DNA from: Ridgeia piscesae
Taxonomy: Eukaryota; Annelida; Polychaeta; Sabellida; Siboglinidae
DNA: 64,000 nucleotides
Direction: 5' to 3'
NCBI GenBank assembly: GCA_025642075.2
Contig: JAODUO010000122.1
Coordinates: 213,501-277,500, forward strand
In this document: one piece after another, positions 12,565 through 25,464 of the stretch
Layout of the letters: every line of letters begins with the position of its first letter
Numbering within the stretch: the stretch's first letter is position 1
The notes under the pieces: generated by a model
Database searches by the model: none
What the model was told of the DNA's origin: nothing
What the model saw: the letters and a program-made list of their open reading frames with translations, nothing else
Position numbers and translations under genes: made by a program

Positions 12565-14068
12565 ATGTCGACATTTGACGTACTTGGAATTCGCGATGAA
12601 AACGTGCTCGTTGAAATGGCCGCCCCAATTGGAAAAATTGAAACTTTCGAAAGCTCTGTAGAGTCGTGGCCAGCGTACTACGAACGTTTGGAACAGTATT
12701 TTCTGGCAAATGACGTTCCAGATGCGAAACAAGTGCCAGCTTTACTGAGTCTTATCGGTGCTAAGACATTCAGCTTGTTGAGAGATCTGTGTGCACCGGC
12801 TAAGCCTGCAACTAACTTGTTACTAAGTCTAAGACATTCGCGCAGTTGACTGAGATACGCGGCAAACATTTATCGCCTAAGCCTCTCGTGATTGCAGAAC
12901 GGTTTCAATTCCACAAGAGAGACCAACAGGAAGGCGAAACAGTCGCGCAATATGTTGCACAAATCAGAATATTGTGAATTCGGAGACAACTTGGGAGATT
13001 CTCTTCGAGATAGACTAGTACTAGTAGTGTGTGGCCACAAAAGTTTGACGTTTGACCGTGCAGTGGACATTTCTGTAGCCGAAGAGACGGCTTCGAAGGA
13101 TGCTGCTGAGCTTGGGCACTACAGAGATGGTGCTGCTATACACAAAGTCCAACCTAAGCAAAACAGGATACAGTACCGAAAACCATGCTTCAGATGTGCA
13201 CGAAATGGACATACTCCTGTCACAAATGTAAATAGAAAGGACCCAGCATGCCAGTCAGACGGAGGAGTATATAAAAACTACGTTACCAGGGAGGAAATTC
13301 ATCGCGCAGCAGCACTGGTGGGGAACAGACAGGTTCCCAACGTACTACAGTACACATCGTCGAAGAAATGTATGACAGTGATGAGAATGTGGCTGAATAG
13401 ATCACCTGACACAAATATCATTTGGCAGAGTCCTAAGGTGAATGGAACTCCATTGCGGATGGAGCTAGATACAGGTTCAGCCGTATCCATGATAAATAAA
13501 CAACAGTTTGATTAATACTTCCCGGGGATGAAGACAAGATACACCTCGGTGATCTTGAAGACCTATTCTAGCGAAGAAATATCTCCACTTGGCATGGTGG
13601 ATGTCGATGTTGAATACAACAACAAAAGTTGCCACTGTTTGTTGTCAAGAATGGAGAAACAGCGTTGTTTGGGCGCCAATGGCTTAGTAAGATCAAGCTA
13701 GACTGGAAGTCCATCAAACACCTTGCTGAAACACAGCATACAAGGAGATTGCAGCAACAACCGGAGGAAATGAAGTTGGAGTTTGAAGAAGTATTTCAAA
13801 CTGGACTTGGGGCCATTAAAGGCTGTAAGGCAAAACTGAATCTCAATGAAGGGACGATTCCAAAATGTCACAAGGCTAGAAGAGTACCCTACTCAGTACG
13901 AAAAAAAATCGACCCGGAATTATAGAAACTAGAGAACGAAGGAATCATTACCAACGTCGATTGGAGCGATTGGGCAACTCCGGTCGTCGCAATACCCAAG
14001 GCAAATGGGTTTATAAGATTATACGGTGATTTCAAGGTCACTATCAACCCAGAATTGAAATGGCAGTA
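12565..14068 (+). mobile_element. Broken Ty3/gypsy gag-protease-RT remnant
   Basis: In order, in more than one frame: a gag start with MAAPIGKIETFESS and YYERLEQYFLANDVPDAKQV; a gag segment with ERFQFHKRDQQEGETVAQYV; a partial zinc knuckle (CFRCARNGH); an aspartic protease motif MELDTGSAVSMINKQQF; FGRQWLSKIKLDW; and the linker into reverse transcriptase ([20 protein letters not shown]). It stops before the catalytic RT motifs, then unrelated DNA follows. Frameshifts and stops (for example near 12,848 and 13,514) show it is dead. This type of element is widespread in invertebrate genomes. Confidence 0.85.
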
Positions 14069-14462
14069 AGTGCGTTCATGGGCGTTGATCCGTGGGGGAC
14101 GAGGCGGACGCGTCCCCCATTTTTCAGCCTGAGGGCACAGCATAGGAAAAGTCCCCCCACTTTTTCAGTTCAAAAAACAAATTTAAAGGCATATAATATA
14201 GCCAGACTAATCACTTCCCTATCTTAAAAACCCTACATCGGGCAGACGGTCTTAGTAGTAAAATTAATATACCAGTTCAGATATAAACTTCTACTCAGTG
14301 GAAAATCACTAGATAAATTGCTTGATTGGCTGCAGCGCGCAACTTGATCTTAGTTCAATAAATATTCAACATGCCGGGCTCTATAATTTTCCCTCCTTGT
14401 GTAAGAGTAAGAGTAACCTTATTCGCAACGCAGCATGTACAAGAACAAACATAAGCATAATA
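14069..14462. other. Non-coding junk between retroelement remnants
   Basis: Contains a short GC-rich inverted motif around 14,088-14,120 (GGGGGACGAGGCGG / CGCGTCCCCC), probably from another element. No gene seen. Confidence 0.4.
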
Positions 14463-15687
14463 ATAAATTCTCAGCATGTTGCAAACTTCAACCGGTGATT
14501 AACATTTCTTATTTGTTTATCAATTTTGTTCCATATTCTTGTAAAATTATGTTTAGGTAGCTTCAAAGAAAAGTTAGTTCTGGGTTTTTCATGAACAAGA
14601 ATCTTGAATTGTCTGGTTATTCTTTTATCTGTATCAACACTTTTTTTCATTAAAACATTTCTGAACGATTTAGGCAATAAATCATGTTCTAAATCATACA
14701 TAAATAACGAAGCCTGCAGTTTAAATACATCTACGATTTTCAGTATTTTTGCAGACTTAAATAAGGGGTCCGTAGTACTCCTATATCCTTTTTTATTAAT
14801 TATTCGTAATGCACGTTTTTGTAAAATGTCTAGTTTCTTTGTGTTTCCGTTACCCCAAGCTTGTATACCATATGTTATATGACTGTGAATTAGAGTATAA
14901 TATAATGATTTTAGTTATTTATGTGGTAAGATATGTTTTACTCTATTTATTGCAAAAATGGCTCGAGATATTTTCGAGCTGATTATATTAATGTGTTCTT
15001 TCCATGTTAAATGTTTATCTATATATATTCCTAGGAATTTTACGGATTCATCTTTGTTATACTTGCCAATCTGGTTAATAACTTCATTGTTTATTTTAAC
15101 ACTGCCTTTTACTTCATAGTTACTATTTTTAGGACTAAAGATACAATATTGTGTCTTCTTAACATTCAAACACAGTTTGTTTGCACATAGCCAATTGTAT
15201 ATATTTTTAATTCGTGGTTTAGCGTTAGGGTTAAATTATCAATATCACAATCTGAATGATAAATTGTTGTATCATCAGCAAAAGATAATAAGTTAAGAGA
15301 GGTCGAATTTGATATATCATTAATATAGATGAGAAAAAGCACAGGTCCTAATATGGATCCTTGTGGTACTCCATGAGTAAATGTTATCAGTGGTGATTTG
15401 CACTCATTCATTTCAATGTACTGTTTACGATTAGAGAGGTAACTGGAGAACCATTTATTACTGATGTCTCTAATTCCATAATGACATAATTTATATAGCA
15501 ACACATCATGATTAATAGTGTCAAATGCTTTGGATAAATCAAGAAATACAGCCATTGTCATATCTTTAGAAATGTTGTCATTTGCATCTTTGAGTAAATG
15601 CAATATTGGGTGTATAGTGGAATGTTTAGAGCGAAATCCATATTGATGTTTATATAGAATATTATATTTCTCCAAGATCCTCACGTA
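14463..15687 (-). mobile_element. LINE (non-LTR retrotransposon) reverse transcriptase fragment
   Basis: Reading from 15,684 down: HQYGFRSKHSTIHPILHLL, AVFLDLSKAFDTINHD, HGVPQGSILGPVLFLIYIND and the catalytic FADDTT. Thumb and C-terminal segments follow (VKFLGIYIDKHLTWKEHI; HSHITYGIQAWGN; LQKRALRIINKKGYRSTTDP). The fingers region before the YGFR block is missing. The frame breaks near 15,170, and a stop interrupts it near 14,915. Jockey/CR1-like order of motifs. An inactive fragment. Confidence 0.88.
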
Positions 15688-15851
15688 AACATGATAGTCA
15701 GTTCTTGCAAATTAGATACTCTGCAAACATATTTGGAAACAGCTTCTTCCCAACAACAATTAAAGAATGGAATTCTCTCCCCCCAAACACTGTCTCAAGT
15801 GAATCACTAAGCTCATTTCAGAATAATTTGGTCCAACATTTTAACAATTAA
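15688..15851 (+). mobile_element. C-terminal end of a second LINE, opposite strand
   Basis: The plus strand reads DSQFLQIRYSANIFGNSFFP, then TTIKEWNSLPPNTVSSESLS, then SFQNNLVQHFNN and a stop. The 'SFFPxTIxxWNSLP' block and the run to a stop are typical of the extreme C-terminus of LINE ORF2 proteins. It abuts the minus-strand LINE almost base to base. Confidence 0.7.
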
Positions 15852-16394
15852 GTCAGACGACCCACCATGCGCACTGGCGTGATGTGTCCCTAGGACATTT
15901 TGCCAGTTGCAGATACCGATATCATTTAACATAAATTGTATTGAATAGTTCCAATGAAATTAAATGAATCAGGTCCCACAATTGTGCAGGTGTCTAATGT
16001 GGAAAAAAATCCATACAAATTAATAGACAATACCTTGCTGTTTTTTGCATCCCCAGGTGTGGACACCCATCACAGTTGTAATAACAGCAGCTATATTGAT
16101 TCATATATTATCATGATCTAAATGCACCGCCTACACAGCAGTGGCAGGCAGTTACGATTATTTTATTTGAACATAAACTGCAGGGTTATCTTTTCATAAT
16201 TTTGCATGTGTCTTATGGAGTCATATATAAACATAGATAATTAGTTTGTTTCAAAGAACCCAGAGATATTAGTGACGAGATGACTACAGGAAATGTGTCA
16301 GAATTCATGCTTTGTGAAATTATGTTCATTCAGAATAATAATGTTTGCAATGATTCACATAAAACATTTCTTAATGTTCGATTTTTTATTACAG

Positions 16395-17397
16395 GTGGAC
16401 TGCTGTGTATTACGAAAAGTCGGATTTGAAATTCTCTGCTTCGAGCAACTGGTGCTTCGGAATGTATTGGTTGCACTGAACCATATACAGATAGATAACT
16501 GGCAACTAGATCCATCAACAAACAAGTAAGTATACTGTGCATACATTTTATATAATTATGTTGCAATGAACGTTAATGCATCAAATAAGAAGCAACAATA
16601 CAACATCAAACAAAGTAGCACTATAAATTAAAAATAATAGTTATGATTACTTATAGATACAACACATGGAACCATTATAATTTTTATGTAGTGAAAATGG
16701 CTGGTATATTTGTGAACATAGTGCATAGTTCCTACTACTGCCCAAAGTATAGAATGGATCATAGAGTAAATTATAGTGCCTAGTCTTTTCACGATAATAA
16801 TCTAATTGACATTTTCTCTGGTTATCCATTATGAGATGACAACCCAAATATGTGAATGCAGGGACTGGAGTTGTCATTAGAGGTTTTAGACAAGATGTTT
16901 ATGTTTGACAGCTTTCAGAATGGTTCAATCAAATTAATAAACATTTCTTGAGCTTACTAGCAATACCCTAATTCATTGTATTCCAAATTATAGAAATAGA
17001 TCCTCAATGATTTCTAATGGCACACAGCGATTTAATTTAAAAGTGCATATTGTCAACATTAGATGCAATATGCTATAATACTGCTACACATTTATTTTTG
17101 TTTTTCTTAAAAAGCACCACATGTTTGTGTCTTTAATGATATATTCTAAATTAAAAGGATCATTGATTAATTTTCATCTTATTTACAATGTCATATGTAT
17201 ATTTATCTGAACACGTTTATTTCAGGTTGCTCAGGTGGGCTGTCTATAGGCAGTTTACTGGTGGGTTCACAGCAAGTTGGGCCGGAGTGTTCATCGAGTA
17301 CTGCCAGCATGCACCAGGTACCTAATCAGGACAAAGTTCCCTGTCCTCGCTTGGAGAGCAGCACGAAGGATATCACTTTGCTCTCGAAGACTTGACT
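16395..17397 (+). pseudogene. Broken gene fragment with P2X7-intracellular-domain-like motif
   Basis: Exon 16395-16525 (FEILCFEQLVLRNVLVAL ... WQLDPSTN) splices in phase 2 to 17226 onward, giving K-LLRWAVYRQFTGGF. The 'LRWxxYRQFT.W' block is the hallmark of the P2RX7 C-terminal-like domain found in many invertebrate proteins and transposon-associated genes. The normal continuation (PSC...IR.KFP...Y.GF) is degraded. A stop occurs at 17323-17325, and LIRTKFP and EGYHFALEDL appear only in shifted frames. The upstream zinc-binding CC region is reduced to VDCCVLRKV. Upstream exons were not found. Probably a dead copy. Confidence 0.55.
16785..16830. repeat. Direct repeat, partner at 18,605-18,655
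   Basis: AATCTAATTGACATTTTCTC / TGGTTATCCATTATGAGAT here resembles CACCTAATTGGCATTTCCTC / TGGTTATTCATATGAGAT at 18.6 kb in the same orientation. The pair frames the P2X7-like fragment, so both may belong to one decayed repeat. Confidence 0.4.
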
Positions 17398-18659
17398 AAT
17401 GTACAAAACGATTGAGCCATGCAGCCCGCAGATCTTCCTTACTCGGTTTTGGCACATTTGCCCCGATGACAGCAACCCCTGTTGGTACAGTGATTAGTGG
17501 CAGTGTAACTTTTCCCATCACCACATGGATTATGTGGCTCATCAGCATGGGTAGACGGTTATGTCGGACTTGTGTTCTGTTGCGCAACCTCCAGTTTAAT
17601 CATTGTTTCTCGAAGATGACATCTGTGTTAACAGGGATGCCTGGGACTGGACGTGGCCGATAGTTCCCCGCAAGAGCAGATAACATCAATCGTGATTTCA
17701 TTCCTACAATTAATATAGTGCTTGCATTACCTGATTAGTATTTATACAACTTTGAAACGTTTTTCTACATGATTATAAACATGTACTAATGTTTTGTAAT
17801 TTCATTTGATAATCATGTAAGAAGTCATTGTTTTAGTAACCAAACATTAGCCAAATTAGTAACCATAAGTTAAATAACAACACATTGACCAGGAATTCCA
17901 CTATCACATTCCACTCCCAATGATCACTTGTTGTTCTAATCTTAATGTTTCACTTTGTATCATGTATATACAGTGACTGTATTTGTATGTATTTTATATT
18001 ATATTTTAATACATTCAGTGATAATGACGTGTTATTTATTTTATTTTATAAAAAACAGAGAAGTTATTAATTACACAAGTAGCTGTATTCATAAGTGTAC
18101 ACAGTAACTGATTACAACTGTGTTTTGTCCCCCCATGACACAGTTACTAGGAGTTCATTCAAATGCCATACCTGTATTATCTTAGAAATATGAAGCAATA
18201 CTGCAATTACTATGTGCTACTTTATACAGCTTGGTGCAATGCGAAGAGAACTGTACAAGCAAGGATTCAAATCCAACTTATCGCAAAAGTCCCCTTGTAG
18301 TTACGACTGCTGTCATACCTTCATAGAAGTGCTGTCTCTTGGGGCAGGTAACTCTGATACACCTCCACCTGTCCAGTATGACAGAATAATTTTGTGAGCT
18401 AGGGAATGGCTCCCAGAAAGTGCCGTGCTGTGATGACTGACTTCAGGCAGGGCATTGAATGCTGCTGAACTTTGCTCCAGATATATTGTCGTATCTTCTT
18501 TCTCAACAATTGCAGCGTGTGCACATGCGTGTGGATGCCACAATGTGATACAGGAGTGACAATCACTGTTTTCTGTAACCAACAACACGTGAAATAATTC
18601 ATTGCATCATCACCTAATTGGCATTTCCTCTGGTTATTCATATGAGATTACCAGAAAGT

Positions 18660-21240
18660 GAGAAACACAGCCATATTGTGAGAATACAGCAGACAATATT
18701 AATCAAGTGTATGAATTTTCACTCTATAATTATCTAGAATAAAACTTTTCTTTTTTCAATTATCACTTACAGGTGACAATAGATCTTTAACCAGTGGATA
18801 CCGACGTCACATCTAAAAAGCTAATAAAACATCAAAATAAACACAACTTGTTGCAGATAAAATGAGTAGTTTAAATGAAGATATAGTTTAAAACATGCAT
18901 GCAGCAACTGTCCATGGATTTCAAACAATCATTGAATTCCACCAGCCATTAAACAGTCATAAATACTGCTACTCGAAGGTGAAATTAATTTTGAAAGTGG
19001 GGTGTCAAAGTTCATGCAGAAACTTGATAAAATTCTGATAAATATAGTCAGATGTGTATCTCATCATTGGAAACTAACAGAAAAATGCAACTAACAAAAC
19101 TTTGTAAAAACTTAATGTTTAAATAAATACTGACTGAATTTCTAGTTTTCAGCATCATAACATTTTCATTGTTTCTTAGCACATATCTGAACACACTGAT
19201 CATAAGCTTTACTATCTGTATTAATCAATGTCACCTTACTCTGACATAGCCTACATTCACATCGATGGAAATAAATGTCTATGTCACTATGAGCGGTTAC
19301 TGAATTTACGAAGAAGTGCCAACGGCAATCCAAGGCCACGGTCCCTCCGCCGATGACATATTATCACCCATGAGACGTGTCATGTTCAAGTTCAGTTATT
19401 CAAGTTTCTTCTAAAGGCTAAATTATTTATTCTGCATTGTTCTAAATTCTGCGATGATATAAATGTTGCTATTGTCCTAGCTTGGTTCAAGTATATCTTA
19501 GTCTTTACACATATGGACGTGATACCATAGAAATAACAGATTAGCTGTCATCGATGGACATCGGCATCGGGCATCGTCAACACATCGATGATCGAGCCAT
19601 CGTCAATCGATAGCCGGTCTACGGAGGTCAACACTACTTTTAACAGCACAAAAACGTTACGTGTGCTTGACGTCTGAAAAAAACACAATTAAATACAAAC
19701 GTTATACCACAGCAAAAATAGTACATCATACTAACCTTCTTGCGATCTGATCATTGATGTCTCGGCCAGCTTGATATATGCGTTGCTTCGACGGTTTAGC
19801 TTTTAGGTCCATCCATGGCTAAATATTGTCAGCACTGCCTCGGGTTTAAGAAGACGACGGTCGGCGACGTTTTATTGGATCTTGTTCCATCAACTGGTGA
19901 TATATGTCTACTTCATAATTACTTGTTGACCACAGATTTAGGTCTAAGCAGCTGCTACATGTCACGCCAACTAAACGAAGACTCGATGTTGTTGTGCCGT
20001 AGGCAAGCGTAGTGACGTCGCAGGAAGCTGACCAGCCTCAGCAGAGACATAGAATGCCGCGCGCTTATAGGCCAGGCCAAGCCAAACGAATACGTCACCG
20101 GTTAAGATGGTGGTGTTTAGGCCATCATGGATTTCGTTAGATTTTTAGACTTTAAGGTCACATTCTGAGTAAACCGCTGGCGTTACAAAATTGAGTATAT
20201 GTGGAAATTGTTAGTTTGTATAAACTCTATTAAGTGTATGATACGAAACCGTTGCCTTGTTTTGCCCTTTAATAGGCAAGAAATAAGAACGAAATCAAGA
20301 CTGGTCGTCACAGCTTCTTTATTGCAATGCATATTTTTGCAACATGAACATATGCTGTACCATCATATAACTTTTCATTATATTGGTGAGCATCACTCCC
20401 TGTACGGGCTAAGATCACTGGCTGTAAAATTAAAAGCCGAGATCACTGCCGCACAGGCCGAGATCACAGGCCGAGTTCACCGAAACAGGCCGAGATCACT
20501 CAGACCGAGATCGCGAAAGGCCGAGATAACCGTGTAGCCAGTGGAGCATGGACGGGACTGGAGAATACCAAACATTCGCCCAAGATAAAGTCAACATCGA
20601 TAGGCCAGCATTACCATCGTCCACAGTATCCCATAGTCACTATTGAAAGTGCCATTACGATTATTTGGGCATTTACTAACACATTTCTGGCAAGAAATTG
20701 CTTCCTTCTCTTTGTTTCCATTCCATAACCCGTTAACGGCGCGCTTATCATATTATATTCATGCGCGGCATGCAAATATAGAACTACACATAAATGGGTG
20801 ACGTCATGTTCTCGAAAACTCGGGCTTTTAGCCTTTACCAACGCGGCACACAACAGCAACAAAGAAAGTAAATATGATTGATACCAGATACCTTTAACAG
20901 TGCTAAACATAGAAACATCACGCTTGTCAGAACGTCCTTCTCTCGATCATATAACGTCATTTGGTAGTTGACATTTGACACGTACAGGGTATGATAAATT
21001 GTTCACAAACGAAAATTTGCATTGCGTCTACACCAAAACGGTCACCTTTGACCACCTCACATGAAAGGCTGCGGTGACTGATGTGTTCTCTACTGTGGAC
21101 TCCTTGCAGGTGCTTTACGTCATGTCATGTCCACGCGCACGTTGCATAGAACAGTTTTGCATTTCTTGAGTCATGATTTGAGTGTGTCGAATGTATTTGC
21201 TGGAATCAACTTTCATTATAAGAGAACATGTGACTTACTT
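18660..21240. other. Gene-poor stretch
   Basis: No supported gene. 20,437-20,535 is a degenerate 12-15-bp tandem repeat of GGCCGAGATCAC. A minus-strand ORF at 20,611-20,910 starts with a hydrophobic, signal-peptide-like segment (SYLLSLLLLCAALVKA) but continues without a domain I recognise. ORF 19,815-20,012 has no family signature. Confidence 0.4.
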
Positions 21241-21270
21241 TGATCGTAATCGGCTATTATGTTCTCATTG

Positions 21271-21534
21271 CCCTTACAAAAAAGAGCCAGTGGCATACCA
21301 CTGAATACCACTGAATACCATTCAGTATCATTCAGAACCATTGGACCATTCAATGATATTTCAGTAAATCTCAGTGATACTCTCAGTGGTAATTTAAAAT
21401 ACCATGCAACACCATCTAACGGTACAATGAATCCAAAATATCATCAAAATACCATTCAGATATCATTCAAATACCCTTGGCCATAATGCCCCTAAGTACC
21501 ATTCAATGGTATTTGAATGTGATTTTTATAAGGG
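21271..21534. mobile_element. MITE with CCCTTAYAAAAA ends (copy 1)
   Basis: The left end reads CCCTTACAAAAAAGAGCCAG and the right end inverts to CCCTTATAAAAATCACATTC. The body is built of AATACCATTCA-like words. A relative in opposite orientation lies at 41,327-41,577. No clear target duplication. Confidence 0.65.
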
Positions 21535-22085
21535 TACCCTCCAAAATTTCAGTGATTGGTCGCTATTCAAATTCATGCAGCTCACATAACTATTTTAAAT
21601 AGCATAACATATATATATATATATGCGTACGAAAATATTGGTGAAATAACGGGTCAGCTTAAATTTTGGTCATCACGGTCATCACGGTCATGGCGCTCTC
21701 CAACGTAAGAATGGACCCTGCTTTGAGTCTCGTGCGCGTGTGGTGGACATTCTCACAATGCGAATGATGTAATAATGCTGCGTCGTGTAGTTGCGCTCGC
21801 CAGAATCAGTTGTTACCCCCGATTCAGGGTAAAAGAAGTAACGCTTGCTCCAAGGTTCGACTCCGAATGTATTCATACTGAAAAATCCTCCCCTTTTCAA
21901 AAAAAAAATGTTCAGTCCCAATTATCTATGCGTCCCAACATCCGTGGTTTACTGCACATCCTGTCCAAGGGCCGCAAAACGGCCACATTTTTGTTTAAAG
22001 TTTGACGGAAAATTGAACCATTTAAACACATGAGGAAACCATATTAAGTAATTTGAACCAAAACGGTAGACCCATCCTCATTTTC

Positions 22086-22088
<3 letters not shown>

Positions 22089-22121
<33 letters not shown>
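22089..22121. repeat. Poly(T) tract
   Basis: An uninterrupted T run of more than 30 bases. It may be the tail of a minus-strand retroposed copy, but no adjacent retrogene was recognised. Confidence 0.85.
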
Positions 22122-22122
<1 letters not shown>

Positions 22123-22264
22123 TAAACGTTTCTGTGTCCCTGTATGAATCTTGGATCTTATATAAACCTGTTTGTCTTCTACAACTAGTACGTTGTAATT
22201 ATATAACTCTTTCTAAAAACTTAAGCAGGTGGTTCGTTACAAATTGTACCTACCTATATGTTAA

Positions 22265-23019
22265 CCCATTAGCACTCAAGTCGGGCATTGACGGTCAGCC
22301 CGAATATCCTCAGGTCGGCCAACTAGTGATGCAATAAATGCGACACCTATATAGGCACATAAAATAAATTTGTTGAATACTTAGTTTACAATAGTTTTGG
22401 TTTTGGACATTTAAAAATGTCTTCAGACGCCGCTTTTTCACCGCAGCTCAGGCAAAGCTTGACGATGTCGATTCCGACATTGAACTCGACGTGAGTTGGT
22501 GCAAATTTGGATTTACCGCCATGTAACCACGTAACCATGACAACGATGTGACAGTGACTGGCTCAGAAGCAATCAGGGGATGTAAACAATAACAGTGTTT
22601 TGTGACGATAGGTAGTCTAGTCTAGTCTGTTTATTACAAATTATACTGCTAACATGTGTAACATATTATAACAAAATATATACCAGTGTGTAGAGAATTT
22701 AATGTTCTTTTAAATAAACCAAACTTGTAGAGTAAAACGCCAAGCATAAAAAAGTTATACCGCAGCAACAAAGTATTTTTACATGAATTTTCAAAATGTC
22801 TTAGTGTCAATCAATACATGGTCAACATATTCTTAAGTTTTGACACCACTATGTAGGTACTTTTATTATCTACAACATACATACAACATGCAATTGCGAG
22901 AAATGAATAATAAAAGCGTTAGAGCAAAAACACTGGCGCAAGCAATATTTAAAAATAATCTTGGTCAAACATCTGAGGAGGCACAGGCTTCACGTTAAAA
23001 TCGACTGAGTGCTAATGGG
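22265..23019 (+). mobile_element. piggyBac-derived non-autonomous element
   Basis: A TTAA target duplication flanks it at 22261-22264 and 23020-23023. Terminal inverted repeats begin CCCATTAGCACTCA, perfect for 14 bp. Near 22,430-22,492 one frame reads RRFFTAAQAKLDDVDSDIEL, like the acidic N-terminus of piggyBac transposases. No catalytic domain remains. An internally deleted piggyBac copy. Confidence 0.85.
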
Positions 23020-23023
23020 TTAA

Positions 23024-24900
23024 AGGAAAAACCGCGGACGTGGAAATGATTATAAAAAATTATAATTATGTCAGCGTGACTTCACTTACCGACTCTGTCG
23101 CCGTTGCTACTCTGTATTTTCCGGATTGTATTACCCGGAACTCCCGGAACTTCCGGATCGATCGGGCGCCTGATCGGGTTGCAGCGGACTTAAAACACAT
23201 CTATACGCTTCGTATGAAATTGATACTTTATGTGTAGTTTAATATTGCTATAATGTAACTCCTCTGCAAGTATGAAGACATAATAATATTGAATAAGTTA
23301 TATTTATGAGCGCCGGAACGTCGATGGCCGATGACAGACCGTCAAAATTGAGCAAGATGGCGGCTTTGTTATGGCTGTTCCACGCATTGAACATACTCTC
23401 ACACCTACCGGCCATACCGTGTGCGCCCGTTTGAAAAATTGCCATGTCTCGTTCGGTCAAACGTTCGCATAGTCGCGACTTTTGCTCATGTACACAAACT
23501 GAACATTGCCGATAGTGAGTGACCGATCTCTCGGCAGGTAGCGCTGCGGCATATCAAAGCACTGATACATGACGTAGTTGCCTTATACCGCTTGTGCGAT
23601 GAGCCAATCAAAATAAGGCGGTCGTATTCCTTGACGCATGAGCAGAATGAGTCCGCCGCCAACGGATAGAATCGTTGTCCATCGAATGTCTTCAGTGACC
23701 ACGTGTCACGTGATCTCTACCATGTGGCCAGCCTTAAGTTGTGCGAGACGGCGTCCGTCGATTCATGCCAGTTACAGACGCACTGTTTCCATATCATTTT
23801 ACCAATGGAGATATGATTGTCAGTGTAAGCTGTGAAATTAAAATACTGTAGACGAATGCTGATGTTCCGACAACCTAAATTGGGTGATGGGCATGTTGGC
23901 AGCAGTTTTAAGCCCCTCGACTCTGCCTGGGGAATTAATGCGGTGCAGTTGTAAGCGCCAGGGCGGCTTTACCCCAGATTAGGGTAGAGACGCTGATTGG
24001 TTCTCAGACCGAATTTGAAATAACAAATTAAATAACGATCCTTTTTATCAGATAATGCTGTATTATAAAATCTATTAAAAATTAAACTTATACTAGCACA
24101 AAAATAAATAGAAAATTCAAATGTCCAGTTGTTTATAAAATAGGTATTTCGGCAGGATTAAACAGTATCCGTGAGATGGCAGATTTGTTTAGCCCCACAC
24201 GGATAATATTCTAAAGCCAGCAAAGTGTCTTCTCGGCAGAGTTCCGCAGCTGACCGACAGTCGGTTAAGCGAGACTAAAATTAATGATGTTCGAATGACT
24301 CAAAACGAGTTCCGGTAAAATGCGTGCGCAAATGAAATCGACACTTGCGACATCTAGCGAATGCAACAGCAACACAATAACCTTCGCACGTAAAACGTCT
24401 CAACGCTGGCGACGTACGTCGTACCAGCAAGTACGTGCGCTGTCGGCAGTGAGACTCACTGACTAGCAGGTTGGTGGTTAATGGTATACTGACCGGCTAC
24501 ACTAACTTTAGACTGGAGTCATTACAGCAAGAAACAAACTTGACAAGTAAAATACCTATAGCTCAGGAAGTATTCAGTCGTGTAAAATGAGACGAATTTG
24601 TTTTATTTATTGGTTACTGACTTTTTACGGATTTATTTAAAACTAGAATCATCCTGCGTTCAAGCGGTGTTTTCAAAGTATAGTTTCTAACGCCTGTGTC
24701 GATGTAATGCGCGAATTGTACGGTTCTGACGTCATAAAGTTAGTGAACTAAACAACGTGAAAAATACGTTACGAGTTACTATACAAATTATTATTAATGT
24801 ATCGGTTTTACGTAGCATCATTTGCAATTAAAGGTTTACAAATATGCATAATGCTAATGCCGACTTGAATATTTTAAAACTGTGTTAATCTTGGTTACTG
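23024..24900. other. Gene-poor stretch
   Basis: No gene recognised. Short GC-rich inverted motifs sit at 23,130-23,180 (CCCGGAACTCCCGGAACTTC). 24,290-24,440 is CpG-bearing single-copy-looking DNA. Confidence 0.4.
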
Positions 24901-24953
24901 AGTTATTTCAGTGAAACTCAGGATGTCTGTTTGTCTGACAGCCTGTGTGTCTA

Positions 24954-25138
<185 letters not shown>

Positions 25139-25164
25139 CAGCTCTCACTCACGTCTTCTTCGCG

Positions 25165-25398
25165 ATGAACATTAGGATGGTAGCTGGCATTCTATTTACA
25201 GTCAGTACATCTCATGTACATGCGGCGGTGCTGCATACACCCATGGATACGGATCAGGCTATCTTCGACATTATCGCGTCTCTAATAAAGTTTGCAGCAG
25301 GAATTCTCGCTTTAGGAGCGTTGTTGGCCATCGGTGGAATGCTATTCGTCGTGTTAGTGATGATGATACAAAATCGCAGGAAGAATGTAGCAAGGTAA
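25165..25398 (+). CDS. Possible small membrane protein (77 aa), unknown function
   Basis: An ATG directly after the microsatellite opens a 77-residue frame. It has an N-terminal signal-peptide-like segment (MNIRMVAGILFTVSTSHVHA) and a short acidic linker. One strong membrane helix follows (KFAAGILALGALLAIGGMLF then VVLVMMI), then a basic stop-transfer tail (QNRRKNVAR). The order fits a tiny type I membrane protein. No homologous family is recognised. It could be a terminal exon, since the frame is open upstream, or chance; the balanced SP-linker-TM-basic layout argues mildly for a real gene. Confidence 0.35.
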   Translation: MNIRMVAGILFTVSTSHVHAAVLHTPMDTDQAIFDIIASLIKFAAGILALGALLAIGGMLFVVLVMMIQNRRKNVAR

Positions 25399-25464
25399 CG
25401 GCACAATTACGGTGATCACGGTGAACTATGGTCGGTAGCACTGTAGCTCCGTAGCTCTCATTTT

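Noticed and set aside
20611..20910. Minus-strand ORF with signal-peptide-like start
   Set aside because: Only the first 27 residues look organised; the rest shows no domain, and no splice context was found. Mentioned within the gene-poor stretch only.
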